Counted from the first letter of the stretch, positions 47,789-56,960 are shown. The stretch is DNA of 64,000 bases from a bacterium (GCA_040755755.1 JBFLZW010000055.1:1-64000); one strand, 5' to 3'. The notes: generated by a model not told the origin, from the letters alone. A program made the numbers and translations.

Positions 47789-48625
47789 TCAATAAAAACT
47801 CTCCAGGAGAAGCAAAAAATCCACCACTTCACTATGCCCGCTGAGACAATACCCGGCAGAGGTCGTATTCTTTCGTCCGACCAGTATCCCGATCCCTTTT
47901 CCCCTGATGGCCCGAAAGGCATCCTCATCCGCATTGTCAGCGCCCAAATAAATGGTCAGCGGGTGCGCCTTCCGGGAGGATACCAGGTTTTCAAACATCT
48001 TAACAACCCTTCCCTTGTCCCAATTGACAACCGGAAGAATCTCCAGACCATCTTTCCCTTCCACAAGGCGGAGCGTCCCTGAGCTCAAAAAGGGCTGAAT
48101 AACCGCACCGATTCTCTCTCTCACCACTTCTTTCTGATTGTTGTCCGCCTGTTGATAGCCAAGGGAGAGAGAAAATCCATTGTCTTCGACTGAAATTTCG
48201 CCAAGGTCGCAGAACCGCTCCTGCAGGGATGCCTTCATGGATTGAAGCTCAGCAGCACACTGGGCACAGGCCGGATGGATAAATTCCATTTCCGGCCCCC
48301 GAATCTCCAATCCGGAATTTCCCGAATAGTACATGCCATTGATCCTGACCAGATTTTGAAGGCTGCTTAATTTAAGGCTGCTGATGATACCGGTAGTCAC
48401 ACTTGACTTGGATCGGAGAGAAATGAGAAGCTCACGAAGATTATAATCCAGATTCGGGGGAGATGGTGGAGCGGGAACCAGAATACCTTCATAATTCATC
48501 AAAAGAAGCACCGGCCTGCTTCGTAATTCTTTTTTAATCCTCGGCCATTCCGCAATCGGATCTTTTATACTGTACATCAAGCCCTCGGACTTTCCTGCCG
48601 TGCAATTCAATTCCTGACATTTCAT
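47789..48625 (-). CDS. Degenerate trehalose-phosphatase (OtsB-like)
   Basis: A 278-residue HAD-superfamily protein that aligns with trehalose-6-phosphate phosphatase over its length. The catalytic motif that should read DYDGTL is NYEGIL here: the nucleophile Asp is Asn, the acid/base Asp is Glu and the Thr is Ile. The second motif lacks the usual SGR (TGIISSLKL), and the fourth has GADNADEDAF where GDD-x-TDEDAF is expected. It is probably catalytically dead, perhaps a binding or regulatory protein or a decaying gene. Start at 48625, or ATG about 48577 with GAGGG upstream. Confidence 0.8.
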   Translation of the reverse strand: MKCQELNCTAGKSEGLMYSIKDPIAEWPRIKKELRSRPVLLLMNYEGILVPAPPSPPNLDYNLRELLISLRSKSSVTTGIISSLKLSSLQNLVRINGMYYSGNSGLEIRGPEMEFIHPACAQCAAELQSMKASLQERFCDLGEISVEDNGFSLSLGYQQADNNQKEVVRERIGAVIQPFLSSGTLRLVEGKDGLEILPVVNWDKGRVVKMFENLVSSRKAHPLTIYLGADNADEDAFRAIRGKGIGILVGRKNTTSAGYCLSGHSEVVDFLLLLESFY

Positions 48626-48648
48626 TGATATTGTTTATTGGTTGATTG

Positions 48649-48676
48649 GTTTGTTTGTTCGTTTGTTTGTTTGTTT
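48649..48676. repeat. GTTT tetranucleotide microsatellite
   Basis: Seven consecutive 4-bp units of GTTT (the third is GTTC). It lies 24 bp upstream of the OtsB-like start on that gene's promoter side and about 50 bp past the SPOR gene's stop. A 6-bp hairpin CTGCCC-N8-GGGCAG follows at about 48688-48707. Confidence 0.8.
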
Positions 48677-48725
48677 CAATCCTCACCTGCCCGTCAGAGA
48701 GGGCAGGAGCCCCATGGTTGATTAC

Positions 48726-49316
48726 TTATTGCGTTGCAGCGATAACAAAACCATGAAACCCGGCTTTCTCACTCAGGCTTTGAAGCTGCCGTTCAGCTTC
48801 CAGACGATCAGAAAATCCGCCGATCCTGATCCGATACCAGGAGGTGTTTCTATCCTCGGAATCCCCGGTGGTCAGATATGCTGAATATCCTCTGGCCCGT
48901 AACGACTGCATTATCTTTTCCGCTTCGTTTCGCATCCTGAGAGCTGCAACCTGAATAGTATACCTGCCGCCGCTTTGAGAGGCTTGCGCAATACCAGGGG
49001 ATAAATGGATTTTGCGAGCTCGTCCCATATCCATCTTGATATCCGGCAGGGTGTGAAAGAAGGTAAACTGATCCTGGCTGTTTGCCGCCTTGACCTGGGA
49101 TTCCAGTTCCTTGACACTATCCTGAATGGCAAGCTTTTCTCTCAGGTGAATCATCGTCCCCAGGATAGCGAAAAGGATAAGCAGCAGGCCAGCCAGCCAA
49201 ACCGTTCGACCGGCGGTAAAAGTTGTGCGGGCGGCCAAAGATTGACGGCCACCAGGTCGTCCCCTGGCAGGATTTTCCTGCTTCTGAATGAATTCACCTT
49301 GAGTTTGCATGCTCAT
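48726..49316 (-). CDS. SPOR-domain membrane protein
   Basis: A 196-residue protein with a cytoplasmic tail (1-38), one membrane anchor (about 40-58, VWLAGLLLILFAILGTMI), a periplasmic linker with FTFFHTLPD and a C-terminal SPOR domain (about 115-196, YTIQVAALRMRNEAEKIM, YRIRIGGFSDRLEAE). SPOR domains bind denuded septal peptidoglycan, so a role at the division site is likely. Two bases separate it from argS upstream, so they are co-transcribed. Confidence 0.92.
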   Translation of the reverse strand: MSMQTQGEFIQKQENPARGRPGGRQSLAARTTFTAGRTVWLAGLLLILFAILGTMIHLREKLAIQDSVKELESQVKAANSQDQFTFFHTLPDIKMDMGRARKIHLSPGIAQASQSGGRYTIQVAALRMRNEAEKIMQSLRARGYSAYLTTGDSEDRNTSWYRIRIGGFSDRLEAERQLQSLSEKAGFHGFVIAATQ

Positions 49317-49318
49317 GA

Positions 49319-50977
49319 CTACATCGCCGTTGGTGTTGAAATACCCAGCAACTTCAGCCCATCGGCAATGACAATCCGGATTGCCGAAACAAGGACGATG
49401 CGGGCAGATGAGAGACGGGAATCTTCCGAGATTACCCGATAAAGATTATAGTATTTATGGAACAGGGTAGCAAGCTCAATCAGATAGAAAGTAAGCCGGT
49501 GAGGCTCAAGCGCTTCGGCGGCTTCGGTCAGGACCTGTGGATAGAGGGAGAGCTTCTGAATCAGTTGAATCTCTTCCGCATTCTGAAGCAGGGACAGGTC
49601 CGGCTCAGGAAGGAGAAGTCCTCTTTTTTCAATTTCCCGGAAAATGCTGCATACCCTCGCATGGGCATACTGGGTGTAGTAGACCGGGTTCTCACTGGAT
49701 TGCTTTTTGGCCAGATCAAGGTCGAAATCAAGATGGGTATCAAACCTTCGCAGGAGAAAGAAAAACCTGGCCGCATCTACCCCGACCTCCTCAATGACCT
49801 CCGAGAGTGTGGTAAAGGTGGCCTTGCGGGTAGACATGTTAACCGGCGTCTCTCCCCGCATCAGCCTGACCAGTTGGACCAAGAGGATCGATACTCTCTC
49901 CTCCGGTACCGAGAATGCCCTGGCAACAGCCCGAATACGGTTGACATACCCGTGGTGGTCCGCACCCCAGATATCAATCAGCCGGGCATATTTCCTTTGA
50001 AACTTGTTCCGGTGGTAGGCGATGTCAGAAGCATAGTAGGTCGGCTCACCAGAGGAGCGGATCACTACCCGGTCCTTTTCATCCCCCACGCTTGAGGTCT
50101 TCATCCAGAGCGCGCCATCCTGCTCGTAAACCCATCCCTTGTTCCGGAGATACTTTATGGCTTTTTCCACTGACCCGGTATCATACAGGCTCCTCTCACT
50201 GAACCACTGATCGAACTGGACGCGGGAAAGGACCAGGTCATCCTGAATCTGCCGCAGGATTATATCAGCGGCGATCCTGGTCAGGAGGGGAACAGCCTCC
50301 TTCTCGGGCATCGACAATAAGCTGTCTCCCTTCTCCCTGATAAGATCGCGGGCGATATCCCGGATGTACTCACCCTGATAGCCATCAGCGAGAAAAGGAA
50401 CATCTTTTCCCATCTCCTGATAGTAGCGCAGCAGAACCGATTTCCCAAGAATTTCCATCTGCCTTCCGGCATCATTAATGTAATACTCTCTGGTTACCCG
50501 GTAGCCGACCTTTTCAAGTATCCGGGCCAGAGTGTCCCCGACTACTGCGCACCGGCCATGCCCCACGTGCAGAGGGCCGGTTGGGTTGGCACTGACAAAT
50601 TCAATATTTACCTTCCGTCCCCTTCCGACTGCCGGTGAGCAAAACTCTTTCGGCTTGGCCTGAATCTGCCGCAGGATTTGATGCCAGAACTGCGGTTTCA
50701 GGAAAAGATTAATGAACCCGCTTCCGGCAATCTCAACCTTGTCCACAACCTTTGGCCAGGCCGGGATGTTCTGGATAATGATTTCGGCCAGCTTGCGGGG
50801 TGGCATTTTAGCTGCCGGAGCAAGCAGAAAGGCAATATTGGTCGTCAGGTCACCGAATTTTTTCTCTTTCGGGATTTCAAAATAGATTTTTGGCCAGGAG
50901 ATCTCCTGGGGAATCAATCCTTTTTCGACTGAAGATTTAAGGCCATTTACGATGCTTTTGGATAAAATTTTTTTCAT
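49319..50977 (-). CDS. argS: Arginyl-tRNA synthetase
   Basis: A 552-residue class Ia synthetase. The HIGH-type motif is in SANPTGPLHVGHGRCAV. The KMSKS equivalent is the degenerate NMSTRKATF typical of ArgRS. The N-terminal Arg-tRNA additional domain (about 1-100) and C-terminal DALR anticodon-binding domain are present. Length is normal. In a tight pair with the SPOR gene downstream. Confidence 0.97.
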   Translation of the reverse strand: MKKILSKSIVNGLKSSVEKGLIPQEISWPKIYFEIPKEKKFGDLTTNIAFLLAPAAKMPPRKLAEIIIQNIPAWPKVVDKVEIAGSGFINLFLKPQFWHQILRQIQAKPKEFCSPAVGRGRKVNIEFVSANPTGPLHVGHGRCAVVGDTLARILEKVGYRVTREYYINDAGRQMEILGKSVLLRYYQEMGKDVPFLADGYQGEYIRDIARDLIREKGDSLLSMPEKEAVPLLTRIAADIILRQIQDDLVLSRVQFDQWFSERSLYDTGSVEKAIKYLRNKGWVYEQDGALWMKTSSVGDEKDRVVIRSSGEPTYYASDIAYHRNKFQRKYARLIDIWGADHHGYVNRIRAVARAFSVPEERVSILLVQLVRLMRGETPVNMSTRKATFTTLSEVIEEVGVDAARFFFLLRRFDTHLDFDLDLAKKQSSENPVYYTQYAHARVCSIFREIEKRGLLLPEPDLSLLQNAEEIQLIQKLSLYPQVLTEAAEALEPHRLTFYLIELATLFHKYYNLYRVISEDSRLSSARIVLVSAIRIVIADGLKLLGISTPTAM

Positions 50978-50992
50978 TGCTGAACAGTGAAC

Positions 50993-51025
50993 AAAAGGGC
51001 ACCCTTTTTACCAGGGTGCCCTTAG
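50993..51025 (-). terminator. Terminator after rpsA
   Basis: AAGGGCACCC (50995-51004) and GGGTGCCCTT (51014-51023) form a perfect 10-bp stem. On the minus strand TTTGTT follows. It lies between the rpsA stop (51112) and argS start. Confidence 0.8.
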
Positions 51026-51111
51026 TATGGAATATCGAATTGAATGATGGGTTATCTTCACCCACTCGTGCAGGAAAGCCTGCTGGCTGATAGAGATAAC
51101 CTCGGGTTATC

Positions 51112-53019
51112 TTACGAGGATAAAGACTCTTCCTCTTTCTCCTCCCGGCCAGGAGAGGAAGCCGGAGCATCATTTCCTGATGATCCGCCGGTGGCATGAG
51201 CATTCTGGTTTTTCTGCCGCTTCCGATACTCTTCCAGCTCAGCACTGTGGGCTGATTCCTCATATCCCCTGATGCTGAGGCCGATCTTTCTGGCTTCGAT
51301 ATCGGTCCGGATAATTTTAACCACGATCTCATCGCCTACAGACAGAACCTGCTTGGGATTGCTGATCGATTCATCTCCCATCTCACTCACGTGGATGAAG
51401 CCATCGACGCCTCCTTCCAGTTCAGCCACTGCACCCGTATCGGTCAGCCGCAAAACCTTGCAGGGAACGATGCTGCCTACCGGATATTTTTCCTCCACTT
51501 TGGACCAGGGATCGGGCTGCAACTGTTTGATGCCGAGCGAAAGCCGCTCATTCTGGGTATCGATGCTCAAAATCACGGCATCAATCTTCTCTCCCTTTTT
51601 CAGAACCTCGGAAGGATGCTTGACCCGCTGGGTCCAGGAAATATCGGAGATATGGACCAGGCCATCGACCCCTTCCTCAAGCTCAATGAAGGCACCAAAA
51701 TCAGTTATATTCCGGACCCGTCCGGTAATTTTCGATCCGACCTGGTACTTGCTTTCGATGATCAGCCAGGGATTGGGTTCGGTCTGCTTCATGCCCAGGG
51801 AGATTCGCTTATTCTCCTTGTCAACATCCAGAACGATCACCTCGACGATTTCACCGATAGCTACCACGCGGGAAGGATGCCGGATTTTCCGGGTCCAGGA
51901 CATTTCGGAAACATGGATCAGACCCTCGACTCCTTCTTCCAGCTCGACAAAAGCACCGTAATCGGTCAGGCTGACAACTTTTCCGCGCACGCGGCTGCCG
52001 ATAACGTACTTTTCATCCACCCTCTCCCACGGATCAGGGGTTTTTTGCTTCAGGCCGAGAGAGATTCGCTCATTGGCCTGATCAAATTTCAAAACCATGA
52101 CCTCCACTTCATCACCGACCACGAATAATTCCGAAGGATGGCGGACCCTCCCCCAGGACATGTCGGTCACGTGCAGCAGGCCATCGATGCCGCCCAGGTC
52201 AATAAAAGCTCCGTATTCAGTGATATTTTTGACAATTCCTTTGACCAGCTTGCCTTCCTCGATGGTTTCCAGGGCAACTTTTCTCTTTTTGTCCCGCTCC
52301 TCTTCCAGGAGGGATCTGCGGGATAAGACGATATTGCCGCGCTTTTTATTTAATTTGATGATTTTCATCTTCAGGACTTTACCGATCAGACCATCGAGAT
52401 CCCTGATCGGCTTGATGTCGATCTGCGAGCCGGGTAAAAATCCGAGAATCCCGATATCGACCGTCAATCCGCCCTTAATCCGTTTGATGACTCTTCCCTC
52501 GATTGTCTCTCCATTTTCATAGATCTTCATCAGGTCATCCCAGATCTTGATCTTATCGGCCTTCTCTTTGGACAAGACAATCAAATCATCACTATCTTCC
52601 ATAGTTTCAAGGAAGACATCCACCACATCACCGACTTTGACGTTCAGCTCTCCGGCAGGAGTCCGGAATTCCCGCAGCGCAATGGTCCCTTCGGACTTAT
52701 ACCCGATATCAACCAGGACTTCCTCGTCCATGATCCGAAGTATCGTCCCTTTGACCACCTCGCCCTCTTCGATATGCCGGAGACTCTCGGTATACAACCG
52801 CTCAAGCTCCTCTTCCCCCATGGATTCTTCCTCATCGAGGTCATCCTTATAGGTATCTTCGAGCTCGGACACCATTTTCCCCTGGCCTGCGGCGGAAGAG
52901 GAGCGTTTCTCTTCCTTTGAGCTTGTCAGCGTTTGCTGTGGATTGTGGCTGCTTTTCTTTTCCAAAATCGCATCCTCCTCGGACAGGAGAATGTCTTTTG
53001 GATCGTTGTTAATGGTCAT
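51112..53019 (-). CDS. rpsA: Ribosomal protein bS1
   Basis: A 635-residue protein with six S1 RNA-binding domains, roughly at 85-165, 170-245, 258-330, 345-415, 430-500 and 515-590. Later repeats show the typical GxVxxIxDFGAFIELEEGVDGL-like pattern, each with HISDISW or HVSEMSW. The N-terminal 70 residues and C-terminal 45 are polar extensions. Required for mRNA binding to the 30S subunit. Confidence 0.96.
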   Translation of the reverse strand: MTINNDPKDILLSEEDAILEKKSSHNPQQTLTSSKEEKRSSSAAGQGKMVSELEDTYKDDLDEEESMGEEELERLYTESLRHIEEGEVVKGTILRIMDEEVLVDIGYKSEGTIALREFRTPAGELNVKVGDVVDVFLETMEDSDDLIVLSKEKADKIKIWDDLMKIYENGETIEGRVIKRIKGGLTVDIGILGFLPGSQIDIKPIRDLDGLIGKVLKMKIIKLNKKRGNIVLSRRSLLEEERDKKRKVALETIEEGKLVKGIVKNITEYGAFIDLGGIDGLLHVTDMSWGRVRHPSELFVVGDEVEVMVLKFDQANERISLGLKQKTPDPWERVDEKYVIGSRVRGKVVSLTDYGAFVELEEGVEGLIHVSEMSWTRKIRHPSRVVAIGEIVEVIVLDVDKENKRISLGMKQTEPNPWLIIESKYQVGSKITGRVRNITDFGAFIELEEGVDGLVHISDISWTQRVKHPSEVLKKGEKIDAVILSIDTQNERLSLGIKQLQPDPWSKVEEKYPVGSIVPCKVLRLTDTGAVAELEGGVDGFIHVSEMGDESISNPKQVLSVGDEIVVKIIRTDIEARKIGLSIRGYEESAHSAELEEYRKRQKNQNAHATGGSSGNDAPASSPGREEKEEESLSS

Positions 53020-53098
53020 TAGTCATTAAACCCCCTAAAAAGTATAATGAATCAGAATATCGCTACTCTGATTGTGCGCTTTTATAAGCGTACAGATA

Positions 53099-53127
53099 AG
53101 TATATCACACTTTTGCTTCATTCACAA
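53099..53127 (-). promoter_or_regulatory. Putative sigma-70 promoter of rpsA
   Basis: Minus strand TTGTGA (53127-53122), 17 bp, TATACT (53104-53099). It would give a leader of about 70 nt that includes a small GCTTATAAAAGC hairpin. Confidence 0.5.
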
Positions 53128-53148
53128 GCAAATAATCTCATGAGGTAA

Positions 53149-53856
53149 TCAGATACCAATTTTCCGGGCCATGATGTCTCCAACCTCTTCAATGCTCCGG
53201 TGAGTGGAATCGATTACAATCGCATCCTCAGTCTTAACCAGTGGAGCGAGCTGCCGACTCCGGTCGTTCCGGTCGCGCTCGGCTAAATCCGCCATGACTT
53301 CCGGGAAGCTCACCTCCATGCCCCTTGACCGCAACTCTTCAAACCGCCGCCGGGCACGCTCCTCCAGGCTGGCGTCCAGGAAAAATTTCTTATCCGCATC
53401 GGGAAAGACAAAGCTTCCGATGTCCCGGCCATCCATAACCACAGCCCCCTGCCGACCGATTTGCCGCTGAATCTCAACCATGGCCAGTCTTACCCCGGGG
53501 AGAGCCGAAATCCTTGAAGCCATCATGCCAACCTGCTGGGTCCGGATCAGGGAAGTGACATCCTCGGCGTTCCAAAATACCCGCAGGTTCAAGCAGCAGT
53601 CACTCCCTTTGCACTCCTCGCCAGACACATTGTGCAGGGAAATGCTGTTGTGATGGAGAAGATCGGTTAATGATGCCTCGTCATCATCGGCAATGCCTGC
53701 CTGAATTGCCTTCAAGGCCAGCGCCCGGTACATGGCCCCGGTGTCGATGTAGGTGTAATTATACCGCCTGGCCAGTAACTTTCCCACGGTGCTTTTACCG
53801 GCAGCCGAAGGGCCGTCAATGGCAATGATTAATCCTTTTTTTCCTGCCTGCTCCAA
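53149..53856 (-). CDS. cmk: Cytidylate kinase
   Basis: A 235-residue nucleoside monophosphate kinase that phosphorylates CMP and dCMP. The P-loop is GPSAAGKSTVGKLLA (about 15-29), followed by YTYIDTGAMYRALALKA. The substrate region is VVMDGRDIGSFVFPDADKKF, and the lid has RARRRFEELR. cmk next to rpsA is a conserved bacterial arrangement. No clear ribosome site was checked beyond GGAG-like purines upstream. Confidence 0.95.
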   Translation of the reverse strand: MEQAGKKGLIIAIDGPSAAGKSTVGKLLARRYNYTYIDTGAMYRALALKAIQAGIADDDEASLTDLLHHNSISLHNVSGEECKGSDCCLNLRVFWNAEDVTSLIRTQQVGMMASRISALPGVRLAMVEIQRQIGRQGAVVMDGRDIGSFVFPDADKKFFLDASLEERARRRFEELRSRGMEVSFPEVMADLAERDRNDRSRQLAPLVKTEDAIVIDSTHRSIEEVGDIMARKIGI

Positions 53857-53984
53857 TGCCTGCCCTTACCTGTTGTCTGAATATGACTCTCGATCCGAAG
53901 GTGGTGTGTTTTGATAAAGGTTTATTTTAACAGGCCCATTGGTCGATTGTCAACTGGTTTTCCAGGCCACCCGGATATTCCCCA

Positions 53985-54125
53985 TCCTGGATGGGAGCCC
54001 CCCTATTCTCCTCCCCCCCTTGAGGGGCAACAGTATTAAGTTAAGAGATCGTAGAGTTCATACCCAGAGCCCAGGGGAGCGTTTTTCTCCCTCTCCCCTC
54101 TGGGGAGAGGGTTGGGGTGAGGGGC
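53985..54125. repeat. Dispersed CCCCTTGAGGGG and GGGGAGAGGG repeats
   Basis: 53985-54030 carries ATGGGAGC, TTCTCCTCC and a CCCCTTGAGGGG hairpin, resembling 56650-56705. 54086-54125 carries the CTCCC...GGGGTGAGGGG element also found at 16344-16383. The stretch 53857-54237 holds no supported gene. Confidence 0.6.
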
Positions 54126-54237
54126 GTTAGTGGTAGGGGAGTTCTTTCGTACTTTGGTGCAGACTTTTCAATGTGCATTTTGACTACAGGATAAGATATA
54201 ATAGATATTGTGAACCGTCTTATATGAGGATATGTGA

Positions 54238-54462
54238 TACCGTATTCTCCTCAATGATCAAATAGAAAATCGGGCGAGAGAATTAAGCAGATCGGGCATA
54301 AGGCCATTGGATGCATTACATTTAGCCTCAGCAGAAGAGGCAGAAGCAGATTATTTTTGTACTTGTGATGACAAATTTCTCAATAGGACGAAGACTATCC
54401 AGGGCATTAAGACAAGGGTAGTTTCACCTGTTGAATTGATAGAGGAGATCGAGAAATGGTAA
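54238..54462 (+). pseudogene. PIN-domain toxin, C-terminal remnant
   Basis: The open frame of 74 codons after a TGA at 54235 encodes NRARELSRSGIRPLDALHLA, then DYFCTCDDKFLNR and VSPVELIEEIEKW, the second half of a VapC-like PIN ribonuclease, including two of its acidic residues. The first half with the N-terminal Asp is missing, so it should be inactive. It overlaps the start of the next gene by 7 nt. Confidence 0.75.
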
Positions 54463-54656
54463 CAGGAACAGTACCATTGTCTGAAATAACGAGAGAGGCG
54501 ATCAGGGTGTTGTGTAAGGAAATAGGACTAGTGAATACTGTTCGTTTTATAAACCAATTTACAACTGGCTATGGCAACTACACCGAAGAGAGGGAGCAAC
54601 TGTTTGCAGATATGACCCTGGATGATATTGTATCTGAAATAAAAAGAAGGCGGTAA
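54456..54656 (+). CDS. Small protein following PIN remnant
   Basis: A 66-residue protein (EITREAIRVLCKEIGLVNTV, FINQFTTGYGNY, LDDIVSEIKRRR). I do not recognise the family, but genes of this kind sit beside PIN toxins in other genomes. Its ATG overlaps the PIN remnant's stop, so it was the second gene of that module. Possibly an antitoxin or unrelated regulator. Confidence 0.6.
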   Translation: MVTGTVPLSEITREAIRVLCKEIGLVNTVRFINQFTTGYGNYTEEREQLFADMTLDDIVSEIKRRR

Positions 54657-54658
54657 TT

Positions 54659-55090
54659 TTATGAAAGATGCACCTTATTCAACACGAATTCTTCAATTTT
54701 ACTTGCGGCTTCAAGAGCCTCTTGAGCATCTTCCTGGCAGATACTCTCAAAGGGCAGATCACCTGGATAGCGAGCTTCGGTAATGTACTCATTGAATAGC
54801 CCGCACTCTTCCCTGAGATTTTGGAATTCCGGTTCAAAATCCATACAAAAGGCCAACAGCTCTTCCAGGTCGTGAGTTTTCTTAAGCTCCCATCCGTTCC
54901 ATATTAAAAATGCTTTCAAGTACTTCTCTGCACTCCCCCGACACAGAAAGCAGACTGTATGGCAGGGTGCAAAATCCTCTTTCATCCCTGAGCGTGCAAG
55001 AGCGAGATTTTCCCGGGCAAATTTCAGCCAGGAATCGACCAGTTTTATCTCTTCCTCACTCCTGGCCATAGGCAGCCTACTCTTTCTCAT
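54659..55090 (-). CDS. HEPN-domain toxin of HEPN-MNT module
   Basis: A 143-residue four-helix protein of the HEPN family: SWLKFARENLALA, AEKYLKAFLIWNG, KKTHDLEELL, and YITEARYPGDLP. HEPN proteins are usually RNases in toxin-antitoxin modules; the classical R-x4-6-H motif is not obvious here. It begins with 14 nt of overlap inside the MNT gene, so the two are coupled. A truncated copy lies at 56767-56952. Confidence 0.88.
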   Translation of the reverse strand: MRKSRLPMARSEEEIKLVDSWLKFARENLALARSGMKEDFAPCHTVCFLCRGSAEKYLKAFLIWNGWELKKTHDLEELLAFCMDFEPEFQNLREECGLFNEYITEARYPGDLPFESICQEDAQEALEAASKIEEFVLNKVHLS

Positions 55091-55427
55091 AGACTACCTT
55101 ACCATCCTTAAAGATGTGATAAAGATAAAATGGGTTTTTCGCCCGGAAATTCCATTCAACTTCTTCAGGCTTTCGCACGATTATATCAATCGGGAACCGC
55201 CTTCCCCAGAGCAGAGCATCTACTTTCCGTCTCATGATCCGGCTGGATTCTTGACTTTTTTTGATGATGAATAAATCAAGGTCACTCTCCCGGTTAAAAT
55301 CACCTCTGGCATATGAGCCAAAGAGGATGATTTTCTCCGGCTGAATCTCCCGGACAATTTTTTGGACAATGTAGTCTATTAATTCGGGAGTTATCTTTTC
55401 TATATTTAATTTTTGGTCTATGGACAT
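55077..55427 (-). CDS. MNT nucleotidyltransferase antitoxin
   Basis: A 116-residue minimal nucleotidyltransferase. The active-site motif is FGSYARGDFNRESDLDLFI, with Gly-Ser and the two metal-binding Asp. MNT proteins neutralise HEPN toxins, in some cases by adding nucleotides to the toxin. First gene of the pair; a truncated copy is at 56961-57251. Confidence 0.92.
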   Translation of the reverse strand: MSIDQKLNIEKITPELIDYIVQKIVREIQPEKIILFGSYARGDFNRESDLDLFIIKKSQESSRIMRRKVDALLWGRRFPIDIIVRKPEEVEWNFRAKNPFYLYHIFKDGKVVYEKE

Positions 55428-55486
55428 TTCTCTTTACCGCCCCCTACAATCCCCGTAATTATAAGCACTTGAGAGGTTGCCATAAG

Positions 55487-55780
55487 TTAGTTAACTCTCC
55501 CCCTCCACGATCGAGGTTCCCGATGAAGATGCATGACGGCTATAACGAGAATGGTATTACCTCGTATCTGATAGATAATCCCGTATGGAAACCTTTTAGT
55601 CCTGCAACGGCGGGTTCTCTGGGAAATCAATGACCACGCTTCAGGATATTGAATGATTCTTTCGATGGTTTCTTTAACTTCCTCAGCGAATTCAAAGCCA
55701 AGCCCTTCTTTTTGTGCATTATAATAACCAACGGCTTCGATAAGTTCTGCTTGGGCAGGTTTAAGAAATTCAACGTCCAT
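55487..55780 (-). CDS. RelE/ParE-family toxin
   Basis: A 97-residue protein with the RelE/ParE fold: FLKPAQAELIEAVGYYNAQ, ETIERIIQYPEAW, RTKRFPYGIIYQI, and VMHLHREPRSW at the end. The H-x-R-x-P-x-x-W ending is typical of ParE. Its start overlaps the antitoxin stop by one base (TAATG). Confidence 0.92.
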   Translation of the reverse strand: MDVEFLKPAQAELIEAVGYYNAQKEGLGFEFAEEVKETIERIIQYPEAWSLISQRTRRCRTKRFPYGIIYQIRGNTILVIAVMHLHREPRSWRGRVN

Positions 55781-56019
55781 TATATCTTCTTCTTAATAAT
55801 CTTATCAATCTCATCAAAAACTTCCTGAGAAGAGACCGTTTCGATTTCCCCCCGTTCAAATGCGTCGAGACGGTCCTCGGCTTCCTGTGCCCATAACTCA
55901 TCTATTCTTTGGCGAGAAGGCGAATCGAGACTGGATAAAAGTTTATCAATTAACTCGGCTCTTTCTCCAGGCGGAAGAGATAAAGCTTCTTCGAGAACCT
56001 GGGCACCTCTTTTTAACAT
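55780..56019 (-). CDS. Addiction-module antitoxin
   Basis: A 79-residue acidic protein of the putative addiction-module component family: VLEEALSLPPGERAELIDKL, LLSSLDSP, and ELWAQEAEDRLDAFERGE. It is the cognate antitoxin of the downstream RelE/ParE toxin and is expected to repress the operon. A GGAGGAG ribosome site is at about 56029-56035. Confidence 0.92.
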   Translation of the reverse strand: MLKRGAQVLEEALSLPPGERAELIDKLLSSLDSPSRQRIDELWAQEAEDRLDAFERGEIETVSSQEVFDEIDKIIKKKI

Positions 56020-56766
56020 GATGATTGCTCCTCCTTAAAAGAGAATTACAGCAGCAATAGTTACCTTATATTTTATCCCTTTTAAGCCAATTATACAAAT
56101 CGGTTTGAATCTATCCAGCCAATTCAGCTCATATCCCGTTCATTGTAAACGGATTGGATCTCCTCTGCGTGGATGCAGAGATAATTCAAGACCTGACGGC
56201 GGGTACTATTCACCCGGAACTAACCGCAAGGGAGCAGGTGCCTGCTCTTCCTCGCCCGGTGAGGTCGGTGCAGGAAATAAGTTTGTTATCACGTCATTTC
56301 GCCCGTTTTTACCCCGGGAGCTTGGGTTCTGGCTTCTGACCCAATGGCTTACCGGCGGCCATTTTACCTTGCACCGGATTCTGGCGGGAGAGCAAAAGGC
56401 GCCTTGCAGGCAAAAGCAGAAGCCGGGCTGCAGGCAGCGGCATGAGCCCGCAGGCGGGCAAGAATAAGTGCCTGGCCTTTAGACTTACCGGATGGTCCGG
56501 CAGCCTGATTCCGAGAGGGTATGGAGGATTTTCCTTGACCCGATGGATCAATCACCTATTTGGCATATTAAAAATCCCTCTCTTTCCCTGGTCTGGGACA
56601 TCAGCAAGGAGAAGATCTTAAAAATGTGAATACAAATGTTCCCAGCTTGCATGGGAGCATCCCAAATTCTCCTCCCCCTTGAGGTTCAAGGGAGGACAGT
56701 TTTAGTTTACCGGAATCAGTCCCCTGTTTTACACCATAAGGGGGCAAATGCACCTAATAATATCTT
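56020..56766. other. Gene debris region without an intact gene
   Basis: About 750 bp with several overlapping frames on both strands that have skewed, repetitive composition (Gly, Ala, Arg or Leu-rich) and no family match. It includes a copy of the CTCCTCCCCCTTGAGG repeat (56650-56705). It appears to be inserted or decayed sequence between two copies of the HEPN-MNT module. Confidence 0.5.
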
Positions 56767-56952
56767 CAACTCCCATTGTTTCCATATCAAAAATGCTTTC
56801 AAGTACTTCTCTGAGCTCCCCTGACACAGAAATCAGATTGTATGGCAGGGTGCAAAATCTTCTTTCATCCCTGAGTGTGCAAGGGCGAGATTTTCCCGCG
56901 CGAATTTCAACCAGGCATCGACCAGTCTTATCTCTTCCTCACTCCTGGCCAT
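56767..56952 (-). pseudogene. Truncated second copy of HEPN gene
   Basis: From ATG 56952, the first 40 or so codons match the HEPN gene at 54659-55090 almost exactly (MARSEEEIRLVDAWLKFARE), then TGC is TGA, so the reading frame stops after APCHTI. Similarity continues to about 56767 and then ends. Confidence 0.8.
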
Positions 56953-56960
56953 AGGCTGCT

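Noticed and set aside
56105-56551. Overlapping frames on both strands
   Set aside because: Repetitive Leu/Ala/Pro or Gly/Arg composition and mutual overlap indicate GC-rich non-coding or decayed DNA.
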